A stretch of 64,000 bases of DNA from positions 134,646 to 198,645 of the forward strand of contig SUZJ01000004.1 in the NCBI GenBank assembly GCA_015059945.1. The letters run 5' to 3'. The position numbers were made by a program, and so were the translations under genes. How positions within the stretch are numbered: position 1 is the first letter of the stretch; every line of letters begins with the position of its first letter. Below, one piece after another: positions 42,006 through 49,090 of the stretch. The DNA is from Rikenellaceae bacterium (GTDB lineage Bacteria; Bacteroidota; Bacteroidia; Bacteroidales; Rikenellaceae). The notes under the pieces were generated by a model. That model saw nothing but the letters and a program-made list of their open reading frames with translations, searched no databases and was not told the DNA's origin.

Positions 42006-43157
42006 ATGAACTCGCTATTTCCACACATCGACAAGATTGAGCATCTGCGTAGTGTAGATGGTCGTATGGCGCAACTGGTCGAGCGTTTTGGCTACATCGA
42101 GCGCCCCACCGACAGGCCACTATTTGAAGCTCTGGTCGATAGCATTGTCGGCCAACAGGTGGCCACACCACTGGCCGAGCGCACTATGGCACAGCTACGC
42201 AAGGCTGTGGGCGGTGGAGAGATTGTGCCCCAAGCCATTGCAAGGCTCGGCATCGATGGGCTTGCTGAGTGTGGCATCAGCAGCCGCAAGGCCGAGTGGC
42301 TGGTGGCAGGTGCAGCACGTTTCGAGGCTGGCGAGTTTGAGGTGGAGGAGTTGCAGCAGTTGAGCGACGAGGGGGCCATTGCCCGACTTATGGAGCTCGA
42401 TGGCGTAGGCCGTTGGACTGCCGAGATGTTGCTCATATTCTCGCTCGGCAGAGATAATATACTCAGCAGTGGCGACCTGATAATACGTCGTGCGCTATCG
42501 ACACTCTACGGCATCAAGAAGCTCTCGACCAAGCACTTTGCCAGATTCAAGCGGCTCTTTGGGCCCTACTCGTCGGTGGCATCGTTCTACCTATGGGCCT
42601 ATGGCAACACACTGCCACGCAAGCAGGGCGAGGTCATAATCCGCTCGCTCAGTTGGCAGGGGCTTCGCGACAAGCGCATAGCCTACTCGTGGCACAACAC
42701 CCGCTATGGGCGCATAATCATAGCCTCTACCGCCAAGGGCGTTTGCCGAGTAGCCTTTGTCGATGACCCCGAGGAAGCACTCGACGAGTTGCGTGCCGAG
42801 TTCCGCCGCTGCAAACTCGAGGAGCACACCGAAGATTGCCACAAGACTGTACTGAAAGCCATCAATGGCCACCATGTGGGCGATATGGTGCTCTATCTGC
42901 AAGGCACCCCCTTTGAGCGCAAGGTGTGGCGCGAGGTGGTAAAAGTACCAAGTGGCATAAGGGTGTCGTATGCCGACATTGCCGCCCGCACGGGCTACAC
43001 CAAAGCCTTCCGCGCTGTGGGCAACGCTGTGGGGGCCAACCCTGTGGCGATACTCATCCCCTGCCACCGCGTAATTCACGCCGACGGCTCGCTGGGCGAC
43101 TACAACGCAGGTGCCGACAAAAAACAAGAACTGCTACAAAACGAGCGCAATAGATAA
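42006..43157 (+). CDS. Bifunctional DNA-3-methyladenine glycosylase / O6-alkylguanine-DNA alkyltransferase fusion
   Basis: This 383-residue protein has two repair domains. Residues about 1-205 are an AlkA-type HhH-GPD glycosylase: ALVDSIVGQQVATPLAERT (42-60), the hairpin LDGVGRWTAEMLL (131-143) and the likely catalytic Asp157 in SSGDLIIRR. Residues about 222-383 are an MGMT/Ogt domain: GTPFERKVWREVVKVPSG, YTKAFRAVGNAVGANPVAILIPCHRVI with acceptor Cys353, then GSLGDYNAG. The AlkA N-terminal beta domain and the Ada AraC-type and zinc-finger domains are absent. One chain would therefore remove N-alkylpurines and repair O6-alkylguanine. No frameshift is seen at the junction. Confidence 0.92.
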   Translation: MNSLFPHIDKIEHLRSVDGRMAQLVERFGYIERPTDRPLFEALVDSIVGQQVATPLAERTMAQLRKAVGGGEIVPQAIARLGIDGLAECGISSRKAEWLVAGAARFEAGEFEVEELQQLSDEGAIARLMELDGVGRWTAEMLLIFSLGRDNILSSGDLIIRRALSTLYGIKKLSTKHFARFKRLFGPYSSVASFYLWAYGNTLPRKQGEVIIRSLSWQGLRDKRIAYSWHNTRYGRIIIASTAKGVCRVAFVDDPEEALDELRAEFRRCKLEEHTEDCHKTVLKAINGHHVGDMVLYLQGTPFERKVWREVVKVPSGIRVSYADIAARTGYTKAFRAVGNAVGANPVAILIPCHRVIHADGSLGDYNAGADKKQELLQNERNR

Positions 43158-43190
43158 TAATACAAACACAAAATAAAACAAATCAACACT

Positions 43191-43553
43191 ATGGAATTCA
43201 AAGGATTAGTTTACAAAGTATTGCCTGTCGTTAAGGGCCAGAGTGCCCGTGGCGAGTGGGTAAAGCAAGAGGTTGTTTTCGAGCAGCCCGATGAGTTTAA
43301 CCGCAAGTTGGTAGTAGGCTTCTGGGGCGACAAGGCCCAGGATGCAGCCGCCCTGAAACCCGGCGAGCAGGTAGAGGTCGCTATCAACCTCGAATCGAGG
43401 GAATACAACGGCCGTTGGTACACCGAAGCTCGCGCTTGGAAGCTCACTCGTGCCGCAGCAGCTCAGGCCCCAGCAGCCCCCGAAATGCCCCCTATGCCCA
43501 CCATCGAGGAGCCCAGCTACGCCAATGACCCCATTGACGATATGCCGTTTTAG
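43191..43553 (+). CDS. DUF3127 family protein with SSB-like acidic tail
   Basis: This is a 120-residue protein. Residues 1-88 match DUF3127 (MEFKGLVYKVLPVVKGQSARGEWVKQEVV, VGFWGDKAQDAAALKPGEQVEVAINLESREYNGRWYTEARAWKL), which has an OB-fold look similar to single-stranded DNA-binding proteins. A Pro/Ala linker (90-108) leads to the C-terminal DPIDDMPF, closely resembling the acidic tip of SSB that recruits repair and replication proteins. The function is unknown. It lies 33 bases after the repair fusion gene and may be cotranscribed. Confidence 0.88.
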   Translation: MEFKGLVYKVLPVVKGQSARGEWVKQEVVFEQPDEFNRKLVVGFWGDKAQDAAALKPGEQVEVAINLESREYNGRWYTEARAWKLTRAAAAQAPAAPEMPPMPTIEEPSYANDPIDDMPF

Positions 43554-43585
43554 AATTGAGAATTGAGAATTGAGAATTTAGAATT
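43553..43585. repeat. AATTGAGA tandem repeat
   Basis: Three to four units overlap the DUF3127 stop codon region and precede the long dispersed repeat copy 2. Confidence 0.7.
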
Positions 43586-43613
43586 GGCATACCCCCTCGG
43601 CCTACCCACAACA

Positions 43614-43779
43614 ACTCCTCCCCTAAGTTAGGGGAGGTGCCCCACAGGGGCGGAGAGGTCTGTAAAAAAAGACTTAACCAAGCTTCGCTTGCTCTAAAAT
43701 GCTCACGCTCGGCATAGTCTGCAAGCAGCCTCTGCCCTCGCTTACTCGCATTTGCGACGTTCGACGTTAGACGTTAGAC
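43614..43779. repeat. Dispersed intergenic repeat, long copy 2
   Basis: It has the same layout as 11821-11982: CCTCCCCTAAGTTAGGGGAGG palindrome, GTGCCCCACAGGGGCGGAG variant, TTGCTCTAAAATGCTC, GGCATAGTCTGCAAGCAGCC and the CGACGTTAGACGTTAGAC end. It finishes 8 bases before the phosphodiesterase ATG. Confidence 0.88.
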
Positions 43780-43787
43780 TAAAAAAG

Positions 43788-44282
43788 ATGAAACGCATAG
43801 GCATAATATCCGACACGCACGGCACCTTTGACGAGCCGCTGAAGGCCTTTCTGGCCGAGGTGGATGAGATTTGGTGCGCAGGCGATGTGGGCTCACAGCA
43901 CGTCATCGACCAGGTGGCCGCTATGGGCAAGCCCCTCTATGCGGTCTATGGCAACATCGACGACTACACTATGCGTGCCCAACTGCCCGAGTGGCAGTCG
44001 TTTGAGCGCGAGGGTGTGAAGGTGCTCATAACTCATATAGGTATGCGAGGTGGGCGTTATATGCCCTCGGTGGCGCAGAAGATTGCCACCCTCAGGCCCG
44101 ACATCTTCATCTGCGGCCACAGCCACATCCTGCGCGTTTACTACGACAAGCGCTTGGGGATACTGAACATCAACCCGGGTGCGGCCGGAGCCTACGGTTT
44201 TCACTCGGTGCGCACAGCCATAAGGCTCACGCTCGCCAACGGCAAGCCCACCGACTTGGAGGTGTGGGAGAGGCAACGATAA
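43788..44282 (+). CDS. YfcE/MJ0936-type metallophosphoesterase
   Basis: This 164-residue protein has the calcineurin-like phosphoesterase motifs in order: ISDTHG (residues 7-12), CAGDVGS, VYGNIDD, ITHIGM and CGHSHI. It belongs to the small YfcE/MJ0936 family of two-metal phosphodiesterases; the natural substrate is not known. The ATG at 43788 is preferred to an upstream one at 43752, which would translate the GTTAGAC repeat. Confidence 0.92.
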   Translation: MKRIGIISDTHGTFDEPLKAFLAEVDEIWCAGDVGSQHVIDQVAAMGKPLYAVYGNIDDYTMRAQLPEWQSFEREGVKVLITHIGMRGGRYMPSVAQKIATLRPDIFICGHSHILRVYYDKRLGILNINPGAAGAYGFHSVRTAIRLTLANGKPTDLEVWERQR

Positions 44283-44315
44283 AATAAGCGGTCCTACGGG
44301 GCCGTTTATTTTTTG
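44282..44315 (+). terminator. Terminator after the phosphodiesterase
   Basis: An AATAAGCGGTCC / GGGCCGTTTATT imperfect stem with a short loop is followed by TTTT, directly after the stop. Confidence 0.75.
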
Positions 44316-44353
44316 TGTACAACCATAGACAAAAGATTAAAACGACTGCAAAG

Positions 44354-44875
44354 ATGACACCAAAACCATCGAAAACCCTGGCAACCATAATTGCCAAAGG
44401 GGCCATAAGGGCCGAGCGCAACCCACACATATCGCTACTGAATGCCGTAGGGCTCGAAATGGTGGCCGAGCACTACTGCCACGCCAGCCACATAATGCGC
44501 ATACTTCTCGACCACAACGAGAACAATCACATTGCCCTGCGGCTAAAAGAGCGTAGTCACCAGATTGACCACATAGACCACTCGGCCTACGACAATGTGA
44601 GCGGAGGGGCATTGGAGCTGCTCTGGCAGGGGCTCGTGGCCCACTACACAGCCACCGACACCCACAACTGTCAAGCCGTAATACACAGTGGTCATCTGCT
44701 CCACTATCTGCTCTCACACCCCGACAGTCACTTAGGGCAGATTGCGGCCCACTACGACCTACGCCCCCAGTTGGTGGAGCTATTCAACCAAGACCTACCA
44801 ATCGAAGAGGAGTATTATGGCGAGATTGCAATGTTCGAGTCGGCCACCTCGCTGAGCCACCGAATTGAGTGTTAG
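44354..44875 (+). CDS. Hypothetical protein
   Basis: This 173-residue His-rich helical protein starts MTPKPSKTLATIIAKGAIRAERNPHISLLNAVGLEMVAEHY. It has no signal peptide and no clear membrane segment. HSGHLLHYLLSHPDSHLGQIAAHYDLRPQLVELFNQDL suggests a helical-hairpin array. I do not recognise the family. The start at 44354 is preferred to one at 44315 in the terminator stem. A competing frame exists on the opposite strand (44337-44717), but it is Cys/Arg/Pro-rich and looks like a shadow. Confidence 0.6.
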   Translation: MTPKPSKTLATIIAKGAIRAERNPHISLLNAVGLEMVAEHYCHASHIMRILLDHNENNHIALRLKERSHQIDHIDHSAYDNVSGGALELLWQGLVAHYTATDTHNCQAVIHSGHLLHYLLSHPDSHLGQIAAHYDLRPQLVELFNQDLPIEEEYYGEIAMFESATSLSHRIEC

Positions 44876-44909
44876 GGGATAGTCATTCTCAGCCTAAGAA
44901 CAGGCACAA

Positions 44910-45042
44910 AAAAAGTTGGGGGTACCTCACGGTATCCCCAACCCCCCAACTTAAAATACTGATTATGAAAGAATCACTAAAACGAAAACTGCTCGGCAAA
45001 GAGCCCTACGAAAAGTTCCCAAGGACAAGCAACTTCCGCCTT
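44910..45042 (-). ncRNA. Candidate small RNA
   Basis: On the minus strand a promoter (-33 TTG at 45076-45078, 19-base spacer, -7 TAATTTTG at 45049-45056) faces a terminator with stem GTTGGGGATACC/GGTACCCCCAAC (44915-44942) and seven T. The transcript would be about 130 bases. No minus-strand gene lies between them. The plus strand of the same stretch holds a 30-codon frame (44965-45057), so the two readings compete. Confidence 0.45.
44915..44942 (-). terminator. Orphan minus-strand terminator
   Basis: A 12-base stem with one mismatch and a 4-base loop is followed on the minus strand by TTTTTTT. On the plus strand it has no T-run, so it terminates minus-strand transcription although no minus-strand gene precedes it. 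Confidence 0.75.
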
Positions 45043-45057
45043 ATGGTACAAAATTAG
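44965..45057 (+). CDS. Possible 30-residue small protein
   Basis: It starts ATTATGAAAGAATC, a typical Bacteroidota start context, and encodes MKESLKRKLLGKEPYEKFP..., basic and soluble. It lies just downstream of the hairpin at 44915. It is too short to judge by composition, and the same stretch may instead specify a minus-strand sRNA. Confidence 0.3.
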   Translation: MKESLKRKLLGKEPYEKFPRTSNFRLMVQN

Positions 45058-45078
45058 TAAAAAGTTTGAAAAATCCAA
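45049..45078 (-). promoter_or_regulatory. Minus-strand promoter for the candidate sRNA
   Basis: Read on the minus strand: TTG (45078-45076), 19 bases, TAATTTTG (45056-45049). This is a good consensus match with ideal spacing. Confidence 0.55.
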
Positions 45079-45165
45079 ACATTTTCGACAAAAAAGGCGT
45101 ACTTTTGTGGTTGAAGGTGGCTGGTGCAACCATCACCACACCAAAAACAAAGCAAAATTGTGAAT

Positions 45166-46209
45166 ATGGACAAAAAGACAACATACAACCCCAACGATGT
45201 GGGTGTAGACAATGGCAACTACTTTGGTATGCCCTTTACGACCGATGAGGCCGAGCTGGTATTGGTATCGGTGCCTTGGGACGTTACGGCATCCTACGGA
45301 GGTGGTCAGTCGTATGGCCCCGATGCCATAATTGGTGCATCTACCCAGCTCGACTTCTACGATGCAGTGAGCCCCGACCAGTGGAAGCGCGGCATTGCCA
45401 CCGCCCCCATCGACTACACCATTCAAGACCACAGCGCAATGCTCCGAGGCGATGCCCGTAGGGTTATCAAATATCTCGAAGAGGGCGGCACTATGTTAGA
45501 CGCATCGTTGCTCTCGTCGCGTCGTAGCAGAGTAAACAGTGGCTCGGAGAAGATGAACAAGGCAGTCTATGACCAGACCAAAGAGTGGCTCGACAAGGGC
45601 AAACTGGTGGGCTTGGTAGGTGGCGACCACTCTACCCCACTCGGTTTCATAAAGGCTCTGGCCGAGCGTCACGGCTCGATGGGTATTCTGCACATCGATG
45701 CCCACTGCGACCTGCGCCACGCCTACGAGGGCTTTACCTACTCGCACGCCTCGATTATGTACAACGTGCTGAACGAGGTGCCCCAAGTAGAGAAGATAGT
45801 TCAGGTGGGCATACGCGACTACTGCGACGACGAGGTTGAGTTGGCCCAGAGCACTCCGCGCGTAGACCAATTTGCCGACTACGCCATTGCCGCACGCGCC
45901 TTTGAGGGTACCACCTGGGCCCAGCAGTGCGACGAGATGGTGGAGTGTCTGCCCCAGAAGGTCTACATCAGCTTTGACATAGACGGTCTGGCAGCCGAGA
46001 ACTGCCCCTCGACCGGCACCCCCGTACCCGGTGGACTGTCGTTCAATCAGGCCGTATATCTGCTCGACAAGGTCGTAAGGAGTGGTCGCAAAATAGTTGG
46101 TTTCGACCTGGTAGAGGTAGCCCCAGCCAACAAAGATGACGAGTGGGATGCCAATGTGGGCGCACGAATGTTGTATAAATTGTGCGGTCTGATACTAAAA
46201 TCAAATTAA
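45166..46209 (+). CDS. Ureohydrolase family protein (agmatinase/formimidoylglutamase-like)
   Basis: This 347-residue arginase-fold enzyme has the manganese-binding motifs VGGDHSTP, HIDAHCDLR and YISFDIDGLA, plus GTPVPGGLSFNQA and GFDLVEVAP. The fold hydrolyses guanidino or formimino groups. The sequence resembles Bacteroidota agmatinase-family proteins, but the substrate cannot be fixed. ATG at 45166 (MDKKTTYNPND) is preferred to an upstream one at 45124. A -7 box TACTTTTG lies at 45100-45107. Confidence 0.9.
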   Translation: MDKKTTYNPNDVGVDNGNYFGMPFTTDEAELVLVSVPWDVTASYGGGQSYGPDAIIGASTQLDFYDAVSPDQWKRGIATAPIDYTIQDHSAMLRGDARRVIKYLEEGGTMLDASLLSSRRSRVNSGSEKMNKAVYDQTKEWLDKGKLVGLVGGDHSTPLGFIKALAERHGSMGILHIDAHCDLRHAYEGFTYSHASIMYNVLNEVPQVEKIVQVGIRDYCDDEVELAQSTPRVDQFADYAIAARAFEGTTWAQQCDEMVECLPQKVYISFDIDGLAAENCPSTGTPVPGGLSFNQAVYLLDKVVRSGRKIVGFDLVEVAPANKDDEWDANVGARMLYKLCGLILKSN

Positions 46210-46215
46210 AAACGC

Positions 46216-46223
46216 TATATTTG
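46216..46223 (+). promoter_or_regulatory. -7 box of the FKBP gene promoter
   Basis: TATATTTG, 85 bases before the FKBP ATG and 7 bases after the ureohydrolase stop. It suggests an independent transcript with a leader of about 80 bases; no structured regulator was recognised in that leader. Confidence 0.45.
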
Positions 46224-46307
46224 CGAGGATTTGCCACAACGAACGGCAAGCAGAGAGAGAAACTCTAAAAAACCAATAATAAAAACAAACACAAGACAAC
46301 AGACAGT

Positions 46308-46994
46308 ATGAAAAAAATTATCGTAATCTTGGCCGCAGCAGCAATGGTTTGCTCGATGGCTTCGTGCGGTGGTGGTCGCGCTCTGAAGAGCGAGAACGAC
46401 ACCCTTTCGTATGCACTCGGTACCGACTTTGGCACTTCGCTCAAACAGCTCCTCGAGCAGGTAGACACCGAGGTTAATATGGACGTGTTCTACGCAGCAG
46501 TAGAGGATGTACTGGCCGACAATGCAGTTCTCTCGCGTGAGGAGGCTTTCGGTTTCCTGCGCAACTACTTCAACGTAGTAGTTCCTCAGAGGGCTCTGGA
46601 GGCTTCGCAGGCTTACTTGGCCGAGATTGAGAAAGAGGATGGTGTAAAGAAGACCGAGAGCGGTCTGCTCTATCGCATCAACCGCGAGGGTAGCGACAAG
46701 AAAGCAACCCAGAATACCGATCAGGTAAAAGTTTGCTACGAGGGTAAGCTCAAAGATGGTAGCGTATTTGACTCGTCGTACGAGCGTGGCGACACCGTAT
46801 CGTTTGCTCTGAATCAGGTTATCAAAGGCTGGACCGAGGGTATGAAGCTCGTTGGCGAGGGCGGCGAGATTGAGTTGTGGATTCCTTCGGAGCTTGGCTA
46901 CGGCCAGAGGGCTCCCCAGCAGATTGGCCCCAACCAGGCTCTCCACTTCAAGGTTGAGTTGATCGAGGTTATCCCCACCGCCGAGGAGAAATAG
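46308..46994 (+). CDS. FKBP-type peptidyl-prolyl isomerase, lipoprotein
   Basis: This 228-residue protein has a lipoprotein signal with lipobox SMASC (Cys20). A helical N-terminal dimerisation domain at about 28-120 (LSYALGTDFGTSLKQLL) leads to an FKBP domain at about 130-220: VKVCYEGKLKDGSVFDSSYERGD, FALNQVIKGWTEGMKLVGEGG and LWIPSELGYG. This is the FkpA/Mip layout, with prolyl isomerase and chaperone activity in the periplasm. Confidence 0.94.
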   Translation: MKKIIVILAAAAMVCSMASCGGGRALKSENDTLSYALGTDFGTSLKQLLEQVDTEVNMDVFYAAVEDVLADNAVLSREEAFGFLRNYFNVVVPQRALEASQAYLAEIEKEDGVKKTESGLLYRINREGSDKKATQNTDQVKVCYEGKLKDGSVFDSSYERGDTVSFALNQVIKGWTEGMKLVGEGGEIELWIPSELGYGQRAPQQIGPNQALHFKVELIEVIPTAEEK

Positions 46995-47016
46995 TTTCGG
47001 ATACCTAAACAAACAC

Positions 47017-47056
47017 AAAAAAAGGTACGCTTCCAACGAGAAAGCGTACCTTTTTT
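47017..47056. terminator. Bidirectional terminator after the FKBP gene
   Basis: A perfect AAAAAAAGGTACGCTT stem pairs with AAGCGTACCTTTTTTT. It is shared with the convergent glycosyltransferase gene. Confidence 0.92.
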
Positions 47057-47076
47057 TATTATATCCCTATCCGTTA

Positions 47077-48099
47077 TTAGAGGTCTAAGCCTTTGAAGGT
47101 CTTGCGGCCCAGGGCGTACCGGCCCACAATCCAGCCACCGTAGATTGTCGAGGGGCGAGGGTTAGTCACCACCCCACTCTGCCACAGCCGAGCACGTTTT
47201 TGGTCGAGTTGTGGGCGGCTCTGCCTCCACTCTCGGTGGGCCCGCACCACCGCACCTGCAAACGACCATTGGCCCGTAGCGACATAAACCGCCCACGAGA
47301 GCCAGTCCATAGCCCTGCGTACCGTCAGACGCCAGCGCCCACCCTCGGGCAGGCATTTATACATCATCGAGAGCGAGTTGCGGAAATTGAGAAAAATCTT
47401 GCGGGGCGAGTTATTGGGCAGCGTACCTCCGCCAACGTGGTAGACCACACTACGTGGCTCGACACCAATCGAATAGCCCATAAGTTGCAGTCGCCAGCAG
47501 AGGTCAATCTCCTCCATATGGGCAAAGAAGTCGCCATCCAGTCCGCCCGCCTTGCGCCACGCCTCGGCCCGCACCATCATAGCCGCACCACTTGCCCAAA
47601 AGACCTTGCGGGGTGTATTCCACTGCCCCGAGTCTTGTTCGGTAGTGCCCATAATCCTACCCCTACAAAACGGGTAGCCAAAGCGGTCGATAAATCCGCC
47701 CGAAGCACCCGCATACTCAAACTGCGAGGGATTGTCGTAGGCCAAAATCTTGGGTTGCACTGCCGCCAGCGCAGGGTCGGCATCCATCTGCGCCACAAGT
47801 GGCTGTAGCCACCCATCGGCAGGCTCAACATCGCTATTTAGCAGCACAAACAGTTCGCCATCCAATTGGGCCAGAGCGCGGTTATACCCCTCGGCAAAGC
47901 CGTAGTTTTCGCCCAAGGGGAGCCACCTTACGGTAGCAAACTCCTCGCTCACCACCCTCTCGGAGCCATCGGTAGAGCCATTATCGGCCACCACGACCTC
48001 GGCATCACAACCACAGCAAGTGGCAACCACACGCGGCAGAAAGCGGTGCAAAAACTGCTCGCCATTCCAGTTGAGTATCACCACCTGAACTTTTGCCAT
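47077..48099 (-). CDS. Glycosyltransferase family 2 protein
   Basis: This 340-residue GT-A enzyme has VQVVILNWNGEQFLHRFLP at the N-terminus, VVVADNGSTDGSE, the nucleotide-sugar/metal motif LLNSDVEPADGW (DXD-type) and FFAHMEEIDLCWRLQLMGY near residue 210. The C-terminal region is typical of dTDP-rhamnosyl or similar transferases in polysaccharide synthesis. The sugar is not determinable. ATG at 48097-48099 (MAKVQVVILN) is used; the frame runs on upstream but without homology. Confidence 0.9.
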   Translation of the reverse strand: MAKVQVVILNWNGEQFLHRFLPRVVATCCGCDAEVVVADNGSTDGSERVVSEEFATVRWLPLGENYGFAEGYNRALAQLDGELFVLLNSDVEPADGWLQPLVAQMDADPALAAVQPKILAYDNPSQFEYAGASGGFIDRFGYPFCRGRIMGTTEQDSGQWNTPRKVFWASGAAMMVRAEAWRKAGGLDGDFFAHMEEIDLCWRLQLMGYSIGVEPRSVVYHVGGGTLPNNSPRKIFLNFRNSLSMMYKCLPEGGRWRLTVRRAMDWLSWAVYVATGQWSFAGAVVRAHREWRQSRPQLDQKRARLWQSGVVTNPRPSTIYGGWIVGRYALGRKTFKGLDL

Positions 48100-48118
48100 A
48101 CGCGCTGTTGTGTGTAGA

Positions 48119-49072
48119 TTATTTAGGCAGGCTGTCGTGGGGGTTATAGATAACATCCTCGGCCGAGGGTGTATGTTTCCAGCGATTGTGCGACCAGAGC
48201 CACAGCTCGGGCCTACGACGTATCATATCCTCCAACTTGGCCACATAGCGGTCTACAATCTCCACGTCAGAGATATCCTCTTTGCCATCGTAAATCTGCT
48301 CAAAGCGACAGGTGTAGTACGAGGGCTTCACTTGGTCTATATCAAGCACATACACCGGCATACCGAAGCGTTTGGCATAGTGGCCCATACCGGCAATAAA
48401 GAGTGTGGGCTGATTGAGGAACATACGCCAGCGCTTGTCGCTCAGCTTAATAGTAGACCTCTGGTCGGCAATCAGTCCAATGGCCATCTGTTTCTGCTCC
48501 TTGATGCACTGCAACACCCTACGCCCCAAGTTGAACATAGGTATAGCCTCCATACCAAAGCGGGTGCGCATATGTATCATAAAGCGGTCCATAACCTTGC
48601 TGCTCAAGGGGTGATAGACACCCAGATTGGGGTAGTTGTGCCCAATGGCAAACGAACAGAAATACTCCCACTCGCCATAGTGGCCCAAAGCTCCAATCCA
48701 GCTACTGCTACCCACCTGGCGGTCAAACTCGTCGAGGTTGGTAATGTGCATACGTCGCTTGAGCTCGCGGGGGCTCATACTCGTAAGGTCAATTACATCG
48801 ACAAATATGGTGGCCAAGTGGCGATAGAACTTGCGCTCAATCTCGCGCCTTTCGGCCTCGCTCTTCTTAGGGAATGCCCCCGCCAGGTTGCGCCTAACCA
48901 CCCTCTTGCGGTAACCCACAAGGCGGTAGAGTATGAAGTAGATAAATGGCGCCAATACCTTGTACAATATGCAGTAGGGCAACAAGCCGACCAACTTGGC
49001 CGAGCCCAGCAACAACCAGTAGGCCACCCACTGCAACGGATTCATCTTATCGCCTTTATTGTTTTGTGCCAT
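48119..49072 (-). CDS. Lysophospholipid/lipid A acyltransferase family protein (LpxL/HtrB-like)
   Basis: This 317-residue inner-membrane acyltransferase has an N-terminal hydrophobic segment (residues 12-50) and the catalytic H(x)4E in ALGHYGEWEY (about 128-137). It also has LIADQRSTI and FGMPVYVLDIDQ. The family adds secondary acyl chains to lipid A, and some members make ornithine or phospholipids. It lies 19 bases before the glycosyltransferase gene on the same strand. An internal Met10 is an alternative start. Confidence 0.88.
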   Translation of the reverse strand: MAQNNKGDKMNPLQWVAYWLLLGSAKLVGLLPYCILYKVLAPFIYFILYRLVGYRKRVVRRNLAGAFPKKSEAERREIERKFYRHLATIFVDVIDLTSMSPRELKRRMHITNLDEFDRQVGSSSWIGALGHYGEWEYFCSFAIGHNYPNLGVYHPLSSKVMDRFMIHMRTRFGMEAIPMFNLGRRVLQCIKEQKQMAIGLIADQRSTIKLSDKRWRMFLNQPTLFIAGMGHYAKRFGMPVYVLDIDQVKPSYYTCRFEQIYDGKEDISDVEIVDRYVAKLEDMIRRRPELWLWSHNRWKHTPSAEDVIYNPHDSLPK

Positions 49073-49090
49073 AGCTTTTTGCGCAAGAAA

